Of a stretch of 64,000 nucleotides of DNA, positions 33,071-44,800 are shown piece after piece. The translations under genes and the position numbers were made by a program. Numbering within the stretch: the first letter of the stretch is position 1; each line of letters begins with the position of its first letter. This DNA is from Anaspis maculata (lineage: Eukaryota; Arthropoda; Insecta; Coleoptera; Scraptiidae), in contig OX421965.1 in the NCBI GenBank assembly GCA_949128115.1, positions 31,491,681 through 31,555,680 on the forward strand. The letters are read 5' to 3'. The notes below the pieces were generated by a model. It was not told the DNA's origin, searched no databases, and saw nothing but the letters and a program-made list of their open reading frames with translations.

Positions 33071-34329
33071 ACATCGGCTGGTCTTCGGCGTGGAGTTGAG
33101 AGTGACCAAAGAGTTATAGCTAAATTGTTTTATACCAGGTCTCGAACTTCCTGCGTGGACATTACACGGCTAGCGACATCTTTTAACCATGTGGTGAACT
33201 TGCATCGCACGCTCAATTCCCAATACACTTATTGATTTTTCCTCCGCGTGTTTTCGACCCGTACAAGCGGTGCGTTTCACAGCCTTTCAAAGTTGGAAAT
33301 AAATAATCGTTTTTTCCGCATAACTTTTGAACCGTTCAACCGATTCCATTCAAAATAGAACCAAAGGTTTACTAAAATCATCCCCTGTCGAACAATCATA
33401 ACACGTTCCATGAAAAAGTTTCAGGGGCTTAGACATTAGGGGGTGACCCTACTTTTCCTCCCTTATTTTTCACTCCACTAGTTATTTTTGAAAACTGTTC
33501 ATGATTTTGAATTCAACATTCAATTTTGAAGAAAAAACCACAGTCGCAAAATTTTGATTAGAGGCTTCGTTTAGGAGATATTTGGGTTTGAAACTTTGGG
33601 AAACATCCCGAAATCGCCACTTTCCAGAACCCAAATTGTTTTTTTCCTGAAAATTTACCGTGTTTTGGAAGAATTGGTGGTTAATCAACTTAGAAATTTT
33701 AGAAAACCTATTTCAGCCGAGAAATCATGAGTTTCTTTGGATTTTAATTTTTAGACCTTTGAGAGTGGCGATTTCGGGATGTTTCCCAAAGTTTCAAACC
33801 CAAATATCTCCTAAACGAAGCTTCTAATCAAAATTTTGCGATAGTGATTTTTTCTTCAAAATTGAATGTAGAATTCAAAATTAAGAACAGTTTTCAAAAA
33901 TAACTAGGGGGGTGGAAAATAAGGGGGGAAAAGTAGGATCACCCCCTAATGTCTAAGCCCCTGAAACTTTTTTATGGAACATGTTATGATTGTTCGACAG
34001 GGGATGATTTCAGTGAACCTTTGGTTCTATTTATAATCAAATCGGTTGAACGGTTCAAAAGCAATGTGAAAAAAACGATTATTTATTTCCAACTTTGAAG
34101 GGCTGTATCTCTGTTATTAGGCATTTCTCAAATATGTTTTCTGGAGAAAGTCCCCTTCATTTTTCATTCTCTATCGATCCTTAAATTTAATGACATAAAA
34201 GTCGGACCACCCTGTATATGATGTTAATTTTTGCAATATCAAGCTCAAAAATGAAGACTTTTCAGAAAAAGTTGTTAGCTTTAAAGAATTTCCCAAAACT
34301 TTCGGACCATACGTTGATTGTACGCTGAA

Positions 34330-37300
34330 GATGGCACCCGCAAACTGATTCGTAATTCCATTGTAATTCGTTGATGATGAAACCATGTCGTCAGAAATGT
34401 TTGCATTTCGACAGTCAATAAAATGATCAATGAAAACTGCATTATTATAGCCGCGTATAATGGTGATGATTATTTTTTCGATAAAGAGAACTTTCTCTGA
34501 TATTATTCATGATTATGAGTAGCCACCATATTATCCTACACTGGAAGTTGTTAATAGATGTCACAAATCACACAGTAAGAGGCATATAAATAAAATAACA
34601 GCCAATTTCTAAAGTGCAACAAAGCCAATAATACCGGTAATAACTCCGGTCGTCATCTGTTGCAATTAAAGTATGTATGTAGTTCCAGTAATGAACCAAA
34701 ATAATCATGAATTGGTTCTTGATGCAGTCATGCCGTAACAGGTATGCAAATAAGTATTAATTATTGATCAATTATTGCTTACTGTCTCTGGATTATCGGT
34801 AATTAAGTACAATTACACGTAAGCCTTTCTTTTGCAGTCTTTTTTTTTCAATGAAATCTGACAGAATGACAGTCCTAGGGACGGTTTTAGAAGGATTGAA
34901 CTTTTTCGCATTTGTAGACCACAACCAGCTCAATTGGTTCATCGCTAGAGAGATGTAGCAAATTGAAAGAAAAGGCCTATTTGCCATTGTTCCAATTCTT
35001 AACAAGTAATACAAATTTATTGTTTTGACCGAACTTGTCGAAATCAGTGAGGACACAAAAATTCGGCAAGGAAAATAAAATAGTACGGTTTGTTTTTTGT
35101 TATACCCTACGTGGTACATTCCATAGGTATCTTTTTCCAAACGACATGAAATCCGGATCGCTCCAAAGAAGAAGTAGTAGATTATTGATTAGTTAGTGTG
35201 AATAAATACTAATATCACCTTATTTTTTTTTCTAATTCCAAATTTCGCTTCAAAATCAAAATCCTAATCTAAATTATAGATTCATCTTGACCGAGCTGGG
35301 GTATTATCAGGAAACTAAAAGATGAAGACTGCTTCTTGAATCATTCATCTCCATACTCAAGTATTTGCTCTTTTTAAACCAATTTTTTTTATTGTTCCAG
35401 GTCCAAAACCATCACTGAACACCAGCCTCATCAGGTACGTTCCTGCCCATTAGTTCTTATTGTGAATTCAGAACAACTTTTGCACAGTTTGAGATGCAAC
35501 CAGTAGGTATCTAATTTTCTTTTCAGCATCGCACGACTCTGTTTAGCGATTTGTTTTTAAGATCAAGAGATAATTAAAACAAATCACAGGCTATTGAGCA
35601 GACATTTCACCCAAAGAAATATTGTATGATTGTGCTCCAGAAATCTTGAAGAACTTGATGAACACTTATAGAAACATTTTTGGTTGCATTCCAATATTTG
35701 CAACTGCGTCCTTAAGATTTGAGCAATAAATCACTGTTGATTGTTTAACTGCAATAATTATTGTAACCTAGAACGTGCCCAACAATTGTGAAGAATGTGC
35801 ACCAACGCGATCGATCTTACTAACTTACCTCATGATGAAATAGCTCGGCAAGTTATATCTATTGTCTTCATTTTGATGCCCCCTGTTTGGGGCACTGTCC
35901 AAAATTTCACCTGAATCTGGGAAAAATTATAACATTTTAGCATACCCGAGCATAATTTCTGTGTCAGTTTGTCACACGCTAGGAGAGAGCTTGGCCATTA
36001 AAATTCAGGTCTCTCATCCATTGACCCGTTGAGCAATAATGTTCCAATGAAGCACCAAGTCAACTAGTTCCGCTCCCCGTATCAATTCTATTGTTTCGAG
36101 ACGCTACATCCTCAAGGAAGTGCCCAGTGGCGTAACCCACGGTTTTCTAACGCACCCATACAATCATCGATTCTTGACACGTAGATCAAAGTAAACTCGA
36201 TCTTGAGAAAAAATAGTTTTTTAATGACGTCAGGTAGGTACCTACTCTTAATATACTTAGTTATTAGGTTTTAGTAAAAGTGTGAGTGTAGCTACATGAA
36301 ACATTCTTGAAAAATAACAAGAAAAAAACTGGGAAAAAGGGTCACACAACTCGCAAGTGATGCATGCAGATGCGATTATCAAGAAAATTTACACAAATTA
36401 AACAAAGTCAACGTTCGTAGCGCTAATTATGTTAATGAGATATTAGACGGGCATAGTATTTGCATCTGGGTGCCCGATAAGAAAAATGCGTGTCGTTAAA
36501 ATGCTACTTTGATAGAATGTGGAAACTGGAAAGTTGACTCATAAATATACGCATTACGGGCGCCCTGTCGAAAAATTGGTGCTTTGTCGAAATTCAAAAC
36601 CCTCTGCCTGGTAAGTCTGCATGCAGACTCAATCATGCTCCCGAGAGCCTGTGCACTCGTGCAGGTAGTCTCACCTGGTGCATAGATTTTTTTTACGATC
36701 GTTGTAAATCTTTGTGACGATTTCACTTATCGTAATCGTATTTCCGAGTGTCCCATAAAACGAGCATATAACGATAATAATTACTTACTACAAAGTGTGC
36801 TGTAACTTAAAATAATGGAAGGCGCAAGGCGGATGAGGATGACCTGAACGGCCACACACAAATTCAACTCGGACTACATAGTATACAAATCTGATGGTGA
36901 TTTCTCGTTGCATGTTTCGTGCATGATTTCATTCCAATGATTTCAGGATCTACCGACGCGACGTGACGTTGAAATGAAGTTCGAAATGAAGTTCACAAAC
37001 GTATTATTGTTACAAAATATCTTTGAGAATTGTATTACGTTTAAGTCGTTCAACACTAGTGTGGTTCTAGTGAACTATGATTTCGTGAATTTTCCAACTG
37101 CGTCGCGTGACGAGACTCCCAGCCAACTAAAATCACACCATAGTCGAACGTACTATACTTTAATAATTGAGAAAAGAGAGACAAACGAGAGACGAAAGTC
37201 GCGTTTGAACACATTACAATTTTATCACTGCGTACTACTGTTAATTTACGAATAACATATGTTCCCACTGTCGCTGTCGATTCAACTCTGACCTGCTTCC

Positions 37301-37335
37301 CGGTCATGCCGCGATATTCTGGCAAGCTCTGGTTG
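34330..37335. other. No gene recognised
   Basis: About 3 kb without a supported feature. A 115-codon minus frame at 34793-35140 has no recognisable domain. A TAGGTACCTA palindrome lies at about 36236. Confidence 0.4.
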
Positions 37336-37339
37336 CACG

Positions 37340-38050
37340 GCTCCTCCGCCAATTTTACAGGTGTGTGTTTTACTTGCCTCGTATTCTCCAGCAGTGTTGT
37401 AACATTACTTCTACAACTACAACACTTCGGTATTCCACCAGTACCGCGTACAAGCCGGTCAGGTGAACAACTTCCATCTTGTGTCTAGAGTCTCTTTGGA
37501 TCCGGTATATGACGTCGTTGATCCTTTTGACGACGGTGTATGTCCGAATCTTTTTGCGTTGTACAGCCACACAAGTTCACCTGCTTGAAATCAGCCAAAG
37601 TGCAGGTCATATCGTGTTTTTATCCGGCCAGTCGCAGTAGGTACGGATCTGTCAACGTTGTACATTGTCCATTCGTTGCCTAATAGGCCATCCACAATGA
37701 TGTTAATGTTAACGTAATGTTATCCAGCAACCGGCAATGGTAATGTTAGCATTCAAAGCAAAGAGTTTCAAATGGTGACGTTCACAATCAATCATGTGAG
37801 TGGCGATGGTAAGCATTACCCATTGAAACTTGTTGCTTTGAAATGCTAACATTACCATTGCCGATAACATTATGTTAACATTAACATCATTGTGGACGGG
37901 CTATTAGGTCATCGACGTACTGCGGAACAGTTGTTGGTTCATCCTCAAGTCTGTAAAAATGCAAATTACAAAAAAGATCAAGCTTGCGGCCAAAAATCAC
38001 ACATGGTCAAGATTCTCCTTTTTCATCAGGGATGGCAGCTACAATGAGCC
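37340..38050 (-). mobile_element. Ty3/gypsy integrase C-terminal remnant, interrupted by a MITE
   Basis: On the minus strand the order is: an FGRKL-type block (about 38000), an EDEPTT...YVDDL block (about 37930), then after the MITE an RIKTRYD block, GELVWLYN (about 37580) and VVKRINDVIYRIQR...VVHL (about 37460-37550). This is the region after the integrase core in gypsy elements of the Mag/CsRn1 type, ending in the GPY/F-like module. Stops and at least one frameshift make it dead. Reverse transcriptase and LTRs are not visible nearby. Confidence 0.7.
37679..37917. mobile_element. Palindromic MITE of about 230 bp inside the gypsy remnant
   Basis: GGCCATCCACAATGATGTTA through AATGGTAATGTTAGCATT and AAAGCAA is mirrored on the right. 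It splits the gypsy reading frame, and cutting it out with one copy of the short TA-rich target restores the frame, so it is a secondary insertion. TIR shape and TA-rich target would suit PIF/Harbinger or a mariner-type source; unresolved. Confidence 0.8.
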
Positions 38051-39684
38051 ATTATACAGGCTTTTCGTCGACGACTTTTGGCCTGATAGGTTGTCGATCA
38101 GTACTCGTGCTATGGTCGGACTAAGATGAATTTGTTGTCATCGTCTGCCATAGGAAATAGACTGGCCATGTATGGTGATTCAGGACCTCCTGCACTCATT
38201 TCTTGGGAAGCACAAATTGCGGAATTTCATTCCATACTCTTTAAACAATAAACCGATCTTTGTCCTGAATGAGTCATCCGGCCCAGAAAGTCTTACTCCT
38301 TGCCCCCTCCTGAGATCTCTGCCCATTTCGGTTTGTTGTATCCAAGTTCTTTCCTTTCTGCCAGCAAGGCAATAGTAGATTCTTGTTGCTCCTTTTTCTC
38401 CGCAGCTGTGGTCCAGCTCTGTGAGATGCGGATATTACCCAGACCTTATTGCAATCTGCTGGTCCACCTTTTTGCAATGCTTGGCACTTATTGGCAATGC
38501 TGAAGTTTCTCTGTTCTCTTTCTAGTACATAGGACGTTGTTTCTCCGGATTCTTCACTTGAGGCAAATGACTCAGTGATAAATTTGCTACCGTGTCAGCT
38601 TTGAGCCAGCTTACCAAGGGCCCCAAAACAAGGGGGGTAGCATAGTCTCTCGAAACTACAGGTTTGGAGACGGAGACGATGAGATTCGGAAAGCAAAACA
38701 CGGCCACACATTTGACTTTCAATCTAGTTCCGATATCAGTTTGAATTGGAAAACTGCAACTGTAGACTTAATTTGACTATCTTGTTGTGTTGCTTCCTGC
38801 CAACTTTGGTTCTAATCCGACGGATAGATTTTGAATAATCAAATGGTAAACTTTTTAGCTTAGACTTTTTTTTAGTTTTTAACAAATGACAGATTAAAGT
38901 ATTGACAGATTTCCGGACGTTGAGAAAATTTTGCGGTCTTCATTTTTTGGAAATGTGGGGTCGAAGATCGAAGGGTAGAGTTTACCCCGTTAAATTTTTA
39001 ATATCTATGTGATGAGATGTCAGTAAACTTTCGAGGAGACAAAAGAGAAAAAATGAAACTTTTTGGTGTAACATTTTTATTCACTATACAGGGTGACTCA
39101 AAAATCCTGAATCATAAAAACAGCCCGCAGAAGAATTCTATGGAAATGGATCATTTTACTTCCCATCCCCCATCGCATCGGAGACGTCTGGAACTTTTTG
39201 CAATTGTTAAAAAAAAATATTTTTGGGTTTTTGAGTTTCGACCTGTATTATAGTATACCTATTATATGGAAATTCAAGACATACGGAAAAGTTTAATTAT
39301 TTTCCTGTTTAGTCTGTCCTAGAAAGTTTACTGAAATCTCATTAGATAATAGAAATAAGAGGGAAAAACTGCTTATGACTCTGGACCACTGGTTCTGGGA
39401 CAGTCTGTATTAGGTAAGGTGAGAACCAAAAAGTCACAAACACAAAATCGAACACACCTGTCTGAAAGCGCTCGGTAATTCAGTGAAAATAATAATCACA
39501 GAACATGACATAAGCTAATTTTGCCGTGTCTTGATCACCGTAACATTTGATCCCTTTCCTGTGGTAGACATAATATTTTAGTGTATATCAGAGGTTCCTC
39601 CGGAAAGACCTTGAAGGTTCCCTTGTCGTTCCGGTATATTCCAGCATTGTCCGGCAGTCCATCAGCGATAGATCTGAAAAGTAC
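38051..39684. other. Mostly unassigned; family B fragment and one CAGGGTG end
   Basis: 38735-38870 is a minus-strand fragment of family B (see 6985). CAGGGTGACTCAAAAATCC at 39090 follows TTTTTATTCACTATA, the same left border as at 53983; no right partner was found. No gene recognised. Confidence 0.4.
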
Positions 39685-39800
39685 ATCGGCTTCACGAATA
39701 TTCTGGCAAGCTCTCGGTGCACGGCCCCTCCGCCATCTGTACTGGTGTGTGTCTTGTTTGCGCGTCGTGATCTCCAGCAAATTTCAGAACAGTGGTCATA
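39685..39800 (-). repeat. Second copy of the gypsy 3' flank
   Basis: ATTCTGGCAAGCTCT, GCACGGC(C/T)CCTCCGCCA and GGTGTGTGT line up with 37314-37400. Both probably derive from the 3' end of the same gypsy family. Confidence 0.5.
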
Positions 39801-41808
39801 TTCGATGTTGTAAGAGAGGTTATTCCACTTGTCTTGAACAAAAATGCCAAACAATTCTAAAATTCTGGAAAATTGTTGAAGTTCAGGAACATTGATTTAT
39901 ATCTTAAGACTACAAGAATTTCGCATAAACATCAAAATTAAAATTTTCGAAGAGGGGAAGTGGGGTGCTTCTTATGAATCAAACACGATCACTGCGATTC
40001 CAGCAATAACTTCTTCATTTTCACCAGACTTCAACCACATTCATTGATGATGATTGATGAGTTCTCAAAATTGTCAATTTTGACCAATCTGGGAAACCAA
40101 GTTTGTTATCGTTTCTACTAAGTCGGGAGAAGCGCAAATCGATTCCTGTGTTGATTTTTACATCACTCTATTTTTGACGCTGAAGAATATGGATCCTATA
40201 TTTTTTGAACCAGCTGTTTTGGGATTTGTACTTTGTCGAATAATAATAATGATTTTATGATCTTTTGCGAACAGATGGAAAAATTCCTGCAACAAGCCTA
40301 TAATAACAATGAAATGATTGTATTTGCACTGATAAAAATGGCACGCAAGATAAACGGTCAAACCGCAATTCGATAACACTAGGTGAAAAAAAACGGTTGG
40401 TTTGAGTACGGAAAAAGGCGACAATCTCGATTTGCCTAATAGTGCGCTGAGTGTGAAAAAAATGCGCGTCCATACACGTGAAAGTGCATAATTTAAACTT
40501 TGAAATTGTCTATTATGTGTGTGATCATATTATTATTTCCTGGTATTGCACGAGAGGCAATTTGTTCATCACCGGTTTCCTACAGTAGTAGTATTGAACA
40601 GTGGTCAGGTAAGTGTTATCCTGTTATAGATACATACTAAATAATAATTTTTGTCCTTATTTCGGTAATAGTTGCAACTGATAAATTCGTTAAGATCTGG
40701 CAGTAAAGTCCTTAGACCAAGCCTGCATTCTTCAAATCAAAAATCTTCAAGAGATTTGTAAGAGAGTCAACTTGAAACACCAAGTTCTTTAAGTAACTGA
40801 TTTCATCTCCGGAACACAGTCTGTCTAAGCACTATAGACTGCCTATATAATGAGCTTTGACATGTGACCAATATCAAGTACAAAACACCTTGCAACGTGA
40901 AAGGGCAATAGGTACTTGCCTATTTAGTTTCAGGAAACACTCATTTTCCACATAATAAAAAAACTACGAGCCGAGCTGTATGTTGACTGTAGGTGCCTAC
41001 ATTACATCGGAAGATAATGATCATTTCCTCCTTTGGCAAACCTAGCTTCAAATCCCACAAAAAGGTTACGTGACATCCAGACAATAATTAATTATAATTT
41101 CAATTTCAATTTTATGAATACAAAAACTGGAGAAATGTTAATGGATGGGTGGAGTATGAATTTGGAATCGGCAAAAAAATTTAATGAGAAATAACAGTGA
41201 TATCTATGAGTACGCAAGGATATGTTCATAAAACGATACAAAAAATACAGATGTCAATATTTATCTAGGTACCTACTTAGTGAAAGTGCGAACGTATAAT
41301 TCGTAGTGCAATTAGTAGATAAATGCTTTCATTCATAACTTTTTCTAAAACAGTAAAAATATGTAAAATATTACTTTGCTGCACACCTAATTGCTTTATA
41401 ATGTTTCCAATTTCCGATTTCGTATAGGTGCCGACTACTATATACTTGACATGATTGTAAGCACAGGCATAATTAACCTACAAAAAAAAACACATCTCGA
41501 TCTTTAACCAATTAATCTTCAAACACCTCGGAAAATTATGGAACAATTAGAGCTAATTGCCGACGCATTTTCCATCACCGGACATCAATTTCCGAAATAC
41601 GCGATGAAAGGCCCGAGAAACTTAATGACCACATGAAATATTCAAAATTTCCTTTTAAAAACGTGTCGATGAGGAACCAAGCTTACTAATTACGGTCCCG
41701 TAATAAATGGGCAGCATACGTTCTCAAAATTTCAACTCCTGAATACTTGATCGTCACCCTTGCAATATAACATCTTTGACTGGATGGAGTCCCGTGTGAG
41801 TTCCAATC
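39801..41808. other. No gene recognised upstream of the odorant receptor
   Basis: Contains the presumed promoter of the receptor gene, but I can place no TATA box or start site with confidence. Confidence 0.4.
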
Positions 41809-44800
41809 ATGTGTCAGTCCGGTGGCATCAGCGAAGAAAAGCTGTTGTCCTATTATCCTCTGAAGGTCTTCAAATACAACGGCCTGCATCCCAAAGATGT
41901 TTCCAGACGATCAAATTTGCTGTTCGCCATCAATTTATTTGGCTTTGCGTTGTTCGTGGTTCTGGGCTTTTTGGGCATGTTGACGTCGTACAGCAACGAT
42001 TTACCTTCCATGGTCGAGTGTCTTCAGACTTGCATTTTGATGCTGCATGTAAGTTGAAGCAGATTATTGGCAGTTCAGACTTTGGTGTCTCTACAACTGT
42101 CTACTCTTTGGTTGAAGCCAAGCGAAACTTATTCAATTCCAGTGCGTTGGGAAACAAATAGCCATTATGACGAACAAGTCTTCGCTATCCTACCTGGTGG
42201 ACAACAGCATGAAATTCTGGGATCTGGCCGATTTCGAAAGCGAAGTTGCGGAAAAGTACGGGAAAATGATGGCTTTCGCAGACAGAATAATCAAAGCCTC
42301 TCTTCTGCTGGGCATCATAATCTGCTGTTTCTTCTACGTCCAGCCGTTTGTGACCGGAGCTCTCCCCAGTTTGGTTTACGAACCCGAAGGCTGGCACTTT
42401 TTCCTCATTTTTCTATTTTGGTACCTGTCCTATTTCATTTACGGTGCCATTTTGGGTCTGAATACTTTTTTCTATTCCGTTTGTCTACCGGTGGTCGTCC
42501 AGTTCAAGTTGCTCAGGCACAAGTTCAACGAGATTGAATTCAGGGCTAACAGACGGAGCGAAAAGGGAGGGGAAGAAAGACTGTGGAGAGAGATGAAGAG
42601 ATTCGTGGATTATCATAATTTTTTGCTTGAGTATATTTTGGGTCATTATTTGTGAGTGCCTTTTCTAATCAATCGTTTTTAGATACTGCAAAAAAATCAA
42701 CGAAATGGCTGATTCTGTGTTTTTGCTCGAGTGTTGCATTTCAGTTTTAGCTAGTTGTTTGCAACTCTTCATTATCATGAATGAGTAAGTTCACTTTATT
42801 TAAAAGTATTGTAAAAGTATTTGTTTTGTGTGTGTCATGTAAACACTCATGTATATGTATACAGGATGTTTTCAAAAAACTGAGTGATTTCTTTAAAAAT
42901 GATTTAAGTAAGTATAATCTAATTCGCGTAGTAGGCTAGTTTTAGAAAAAAAAATTCATTGCTTTCAAATACACCCTCTTTAGTTCCCAACACTAGTTCT
43001 TGTTCGTTGGCTGTTCTCTCATTTTCACATTTTTTTGTAGTTTCTTGAAATTTAATATTGTATCTCAACCTCAATGAACGTTTGAGCAACATAATAGTAA
43101 ATAATGGATTCTCACATTTTCTTGATGGAGTTCGCATAACGCCGTATTTCCAGTCTACTCTACTCACAACATACTATAGCTCAGAAATTTAAGTTTTTAA
43201 CTGTCGTAAAAAGTGGAGAGAAGCTGAATTTTTGCATGCACTAACTGAAATTCTCCAACTTGCCCATGTGCGCGTCATGTTTTTTTTTTAGGAAAAGGTC
43301 TAATGCCCATTCATGCTGGAAACAACAACGTGGAACAAATAATATAGCTAGGACAAAAATGAAAATTGGCATACACAACACACTTGATAAGGCGTCCTAA
43401 ACAACATATTGAAATTTCAAAACTTTTTGATCCATTGTAAAAATCCAGTTGGCGCCGGAAAAGGCTGAAAATTTGCATGTAGACCCAGCAGAGTGTGTCG
43501 ATTAATCCTGTTTTCCCAGACTTCCTATCCACACCGCATGTTTTCTCAAGAGAGAGGGCGTGATGCACATTCTCACCGAAATCGTTTGTTAGAAGCTGAG
43601 AATAGCTGAAAATTTGTGTGGATTTTCCAGTACTTGTGTTGAACAATATACTAGATTTCCTTATTTCTCCGATATGCGCTCGATGATTCAATTAGGGGAA
43701 AGAGGTTAATAACCTACACTTTGCTAAAATTATCCGATTGGGGCTTGAATGAGCCAAAAATTTGTATGCAAGTATGATAAAGTACGCTGAACCAGATACT
43801 GGAATCCAAACTTTTACCCATAGAGCATCATACGTTTTCTCTAATTTTAGAAAAAACTTTAGCGTGAATACTCAGCTGAGCCTGTGAGCATATTCTTCAG
43901 TCCTTTTTGAATGTGATTGAATGGAGAGTTATTGGAACATTTCCATTTCAATGCGGAATCAAACCTCTACCTGCAACAACGATCAGTTTACTACGCCAAC
44001 ACAACGTGTCAACCACTGTGCTACGGCGATGGCACCGTCGCCAAATACATCCCTACGAAGTTACGCATACGTTCCTTTTCAACCGGTTTTCATCATACTT
44101 GCTTGCAAATTCTTGGCTTCTCCGAGTGGATGATTCCAGCAAAGAGTAGGTTATAAACACCTTTCCCCTAATCAAACCATGAAGCAATGTCGGAGAAATA
44201 GGGAAATCTAGTTTATTGCTCAATACAAATACTAGAAAACTCTCACAAATTTACAGCTTTTCTCAGCTTCAACAAACGATTTCAGTGAGAATGTGCATTA
44301 CACCTTTTCTCTCAAGAAGACATGAGGTGTGAATGGAAAAGTTGAGTTTGAGTGAATCAGCATTTCGCGAAGCGAAGCGTTTTTGTTACCGGCCGGCCGG
44401 GGCTCTCTGTCCGTACAGATTCATTTAGCGCCAAAGGGATCTTTATTGTAAGTGTGGAGATTTAGATTATCTTTTGCGGTACTGAATTTTTGGGCATCCT
44501 ATATGAATTTACCTGAAAGCTTAGCTCAAAATTATGCGAACTATCACTTCATGTTTGAAGAAAAACCTCGACTTTTTGTTGTTATTTATAACTAAATATT
44601 CTTGCAGTGAATTTCCTTTGGGCAATAAGCTGAAATGCGTCGTCTACTTCATTGGGGAAATAACCGGAACTGCCATCTACTGTTTTTCGACGGAATTAGT
44701 TTCAAGTGCTGTAAGTCTTAAAATTGTATCCACTCGGAAATTTTCTCACAAAACTCCGATCAAGACAACCACAATTACTCGTATTATTGATAAGTACAAC

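Larger units (their letters stand above)
28384..33279. mobile_element. 4,896-bp insertion with TGAAAC...GTTTCA ends and target duplication CAGC
   Basis: The opposite foldback arm gives the uninterrupted sequence (complement of 34092-34116): GATACAGCCCTTCAAAGTTGG. Here the same sequence is split after GATACAGC and resumes CAGCCTTTCAAAGTTGG, so CAGC is duplicated (28380-28383, 33280-33283). The inserted DNA begins TGAAACACC and ends with the complement of TGAAACGCACC. TG...CA ends with a 4-bp duplication suit an LTR-type integrase, but I find no direct LTR pair; a cut-and-paste element with short ends is the alternative. No transposase or pol frame. Cargo: a minisatellite, two inverted gene fragments and a family A MITE. 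Confidence 0.7.
28271..34214. mobile_element. CAGGGTG-ended foldback, about 1.05 kb, split by a 4.9-kb insertion
   Basis: The left end CAGGGTGGTCCTCG (28271) is inverted at the right (GGACCACCCTG ending 34214), with TA on both sides. The left arm runs to 28383, resumes at 33280 and reaches the centre near 33690. The right arm runs uninterrupted from there to 34214. Shared blocks include GAGATACAGC, TTCAAAGTTGGAAATAAATA, GAACCGTTCAACCGATT and CATCCCGAAATCGCCA. No frame of its own. Confidence 0.7.
27785..34320. repeat. Outer palindrome arms around the 28-34 kb foldback
   Basis: 27790-27892 (AACGTATGGTCCGAAAG ... ATTGCAAAAACCAGCATCAT) is inverted at 34217-34320 (ATGATGTTAATTTTTGCAAT ... CTTTCGGACCATACGTT). 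With everything between removed the junction reads AACATCATA-TA-TATGATGTT on the intact side. The left arm is further interrupted by a MITE. Confidence 0.6.

Noticed and set aside
28384..33279. Classification of the 4.9-kb insertion as an LTR retrotransposon
   Set aside because: TG...CA ends and a 4-bp duplication fit, but I found no direct terminal repeats, primer site or pol remnants.
43907..44156. Three overlapping + frames of 70-80 codons in receptor intron 3
   Set aside because: They cover a tRNA-like SINE head on the opposite strand and no frame resembles a protein family.
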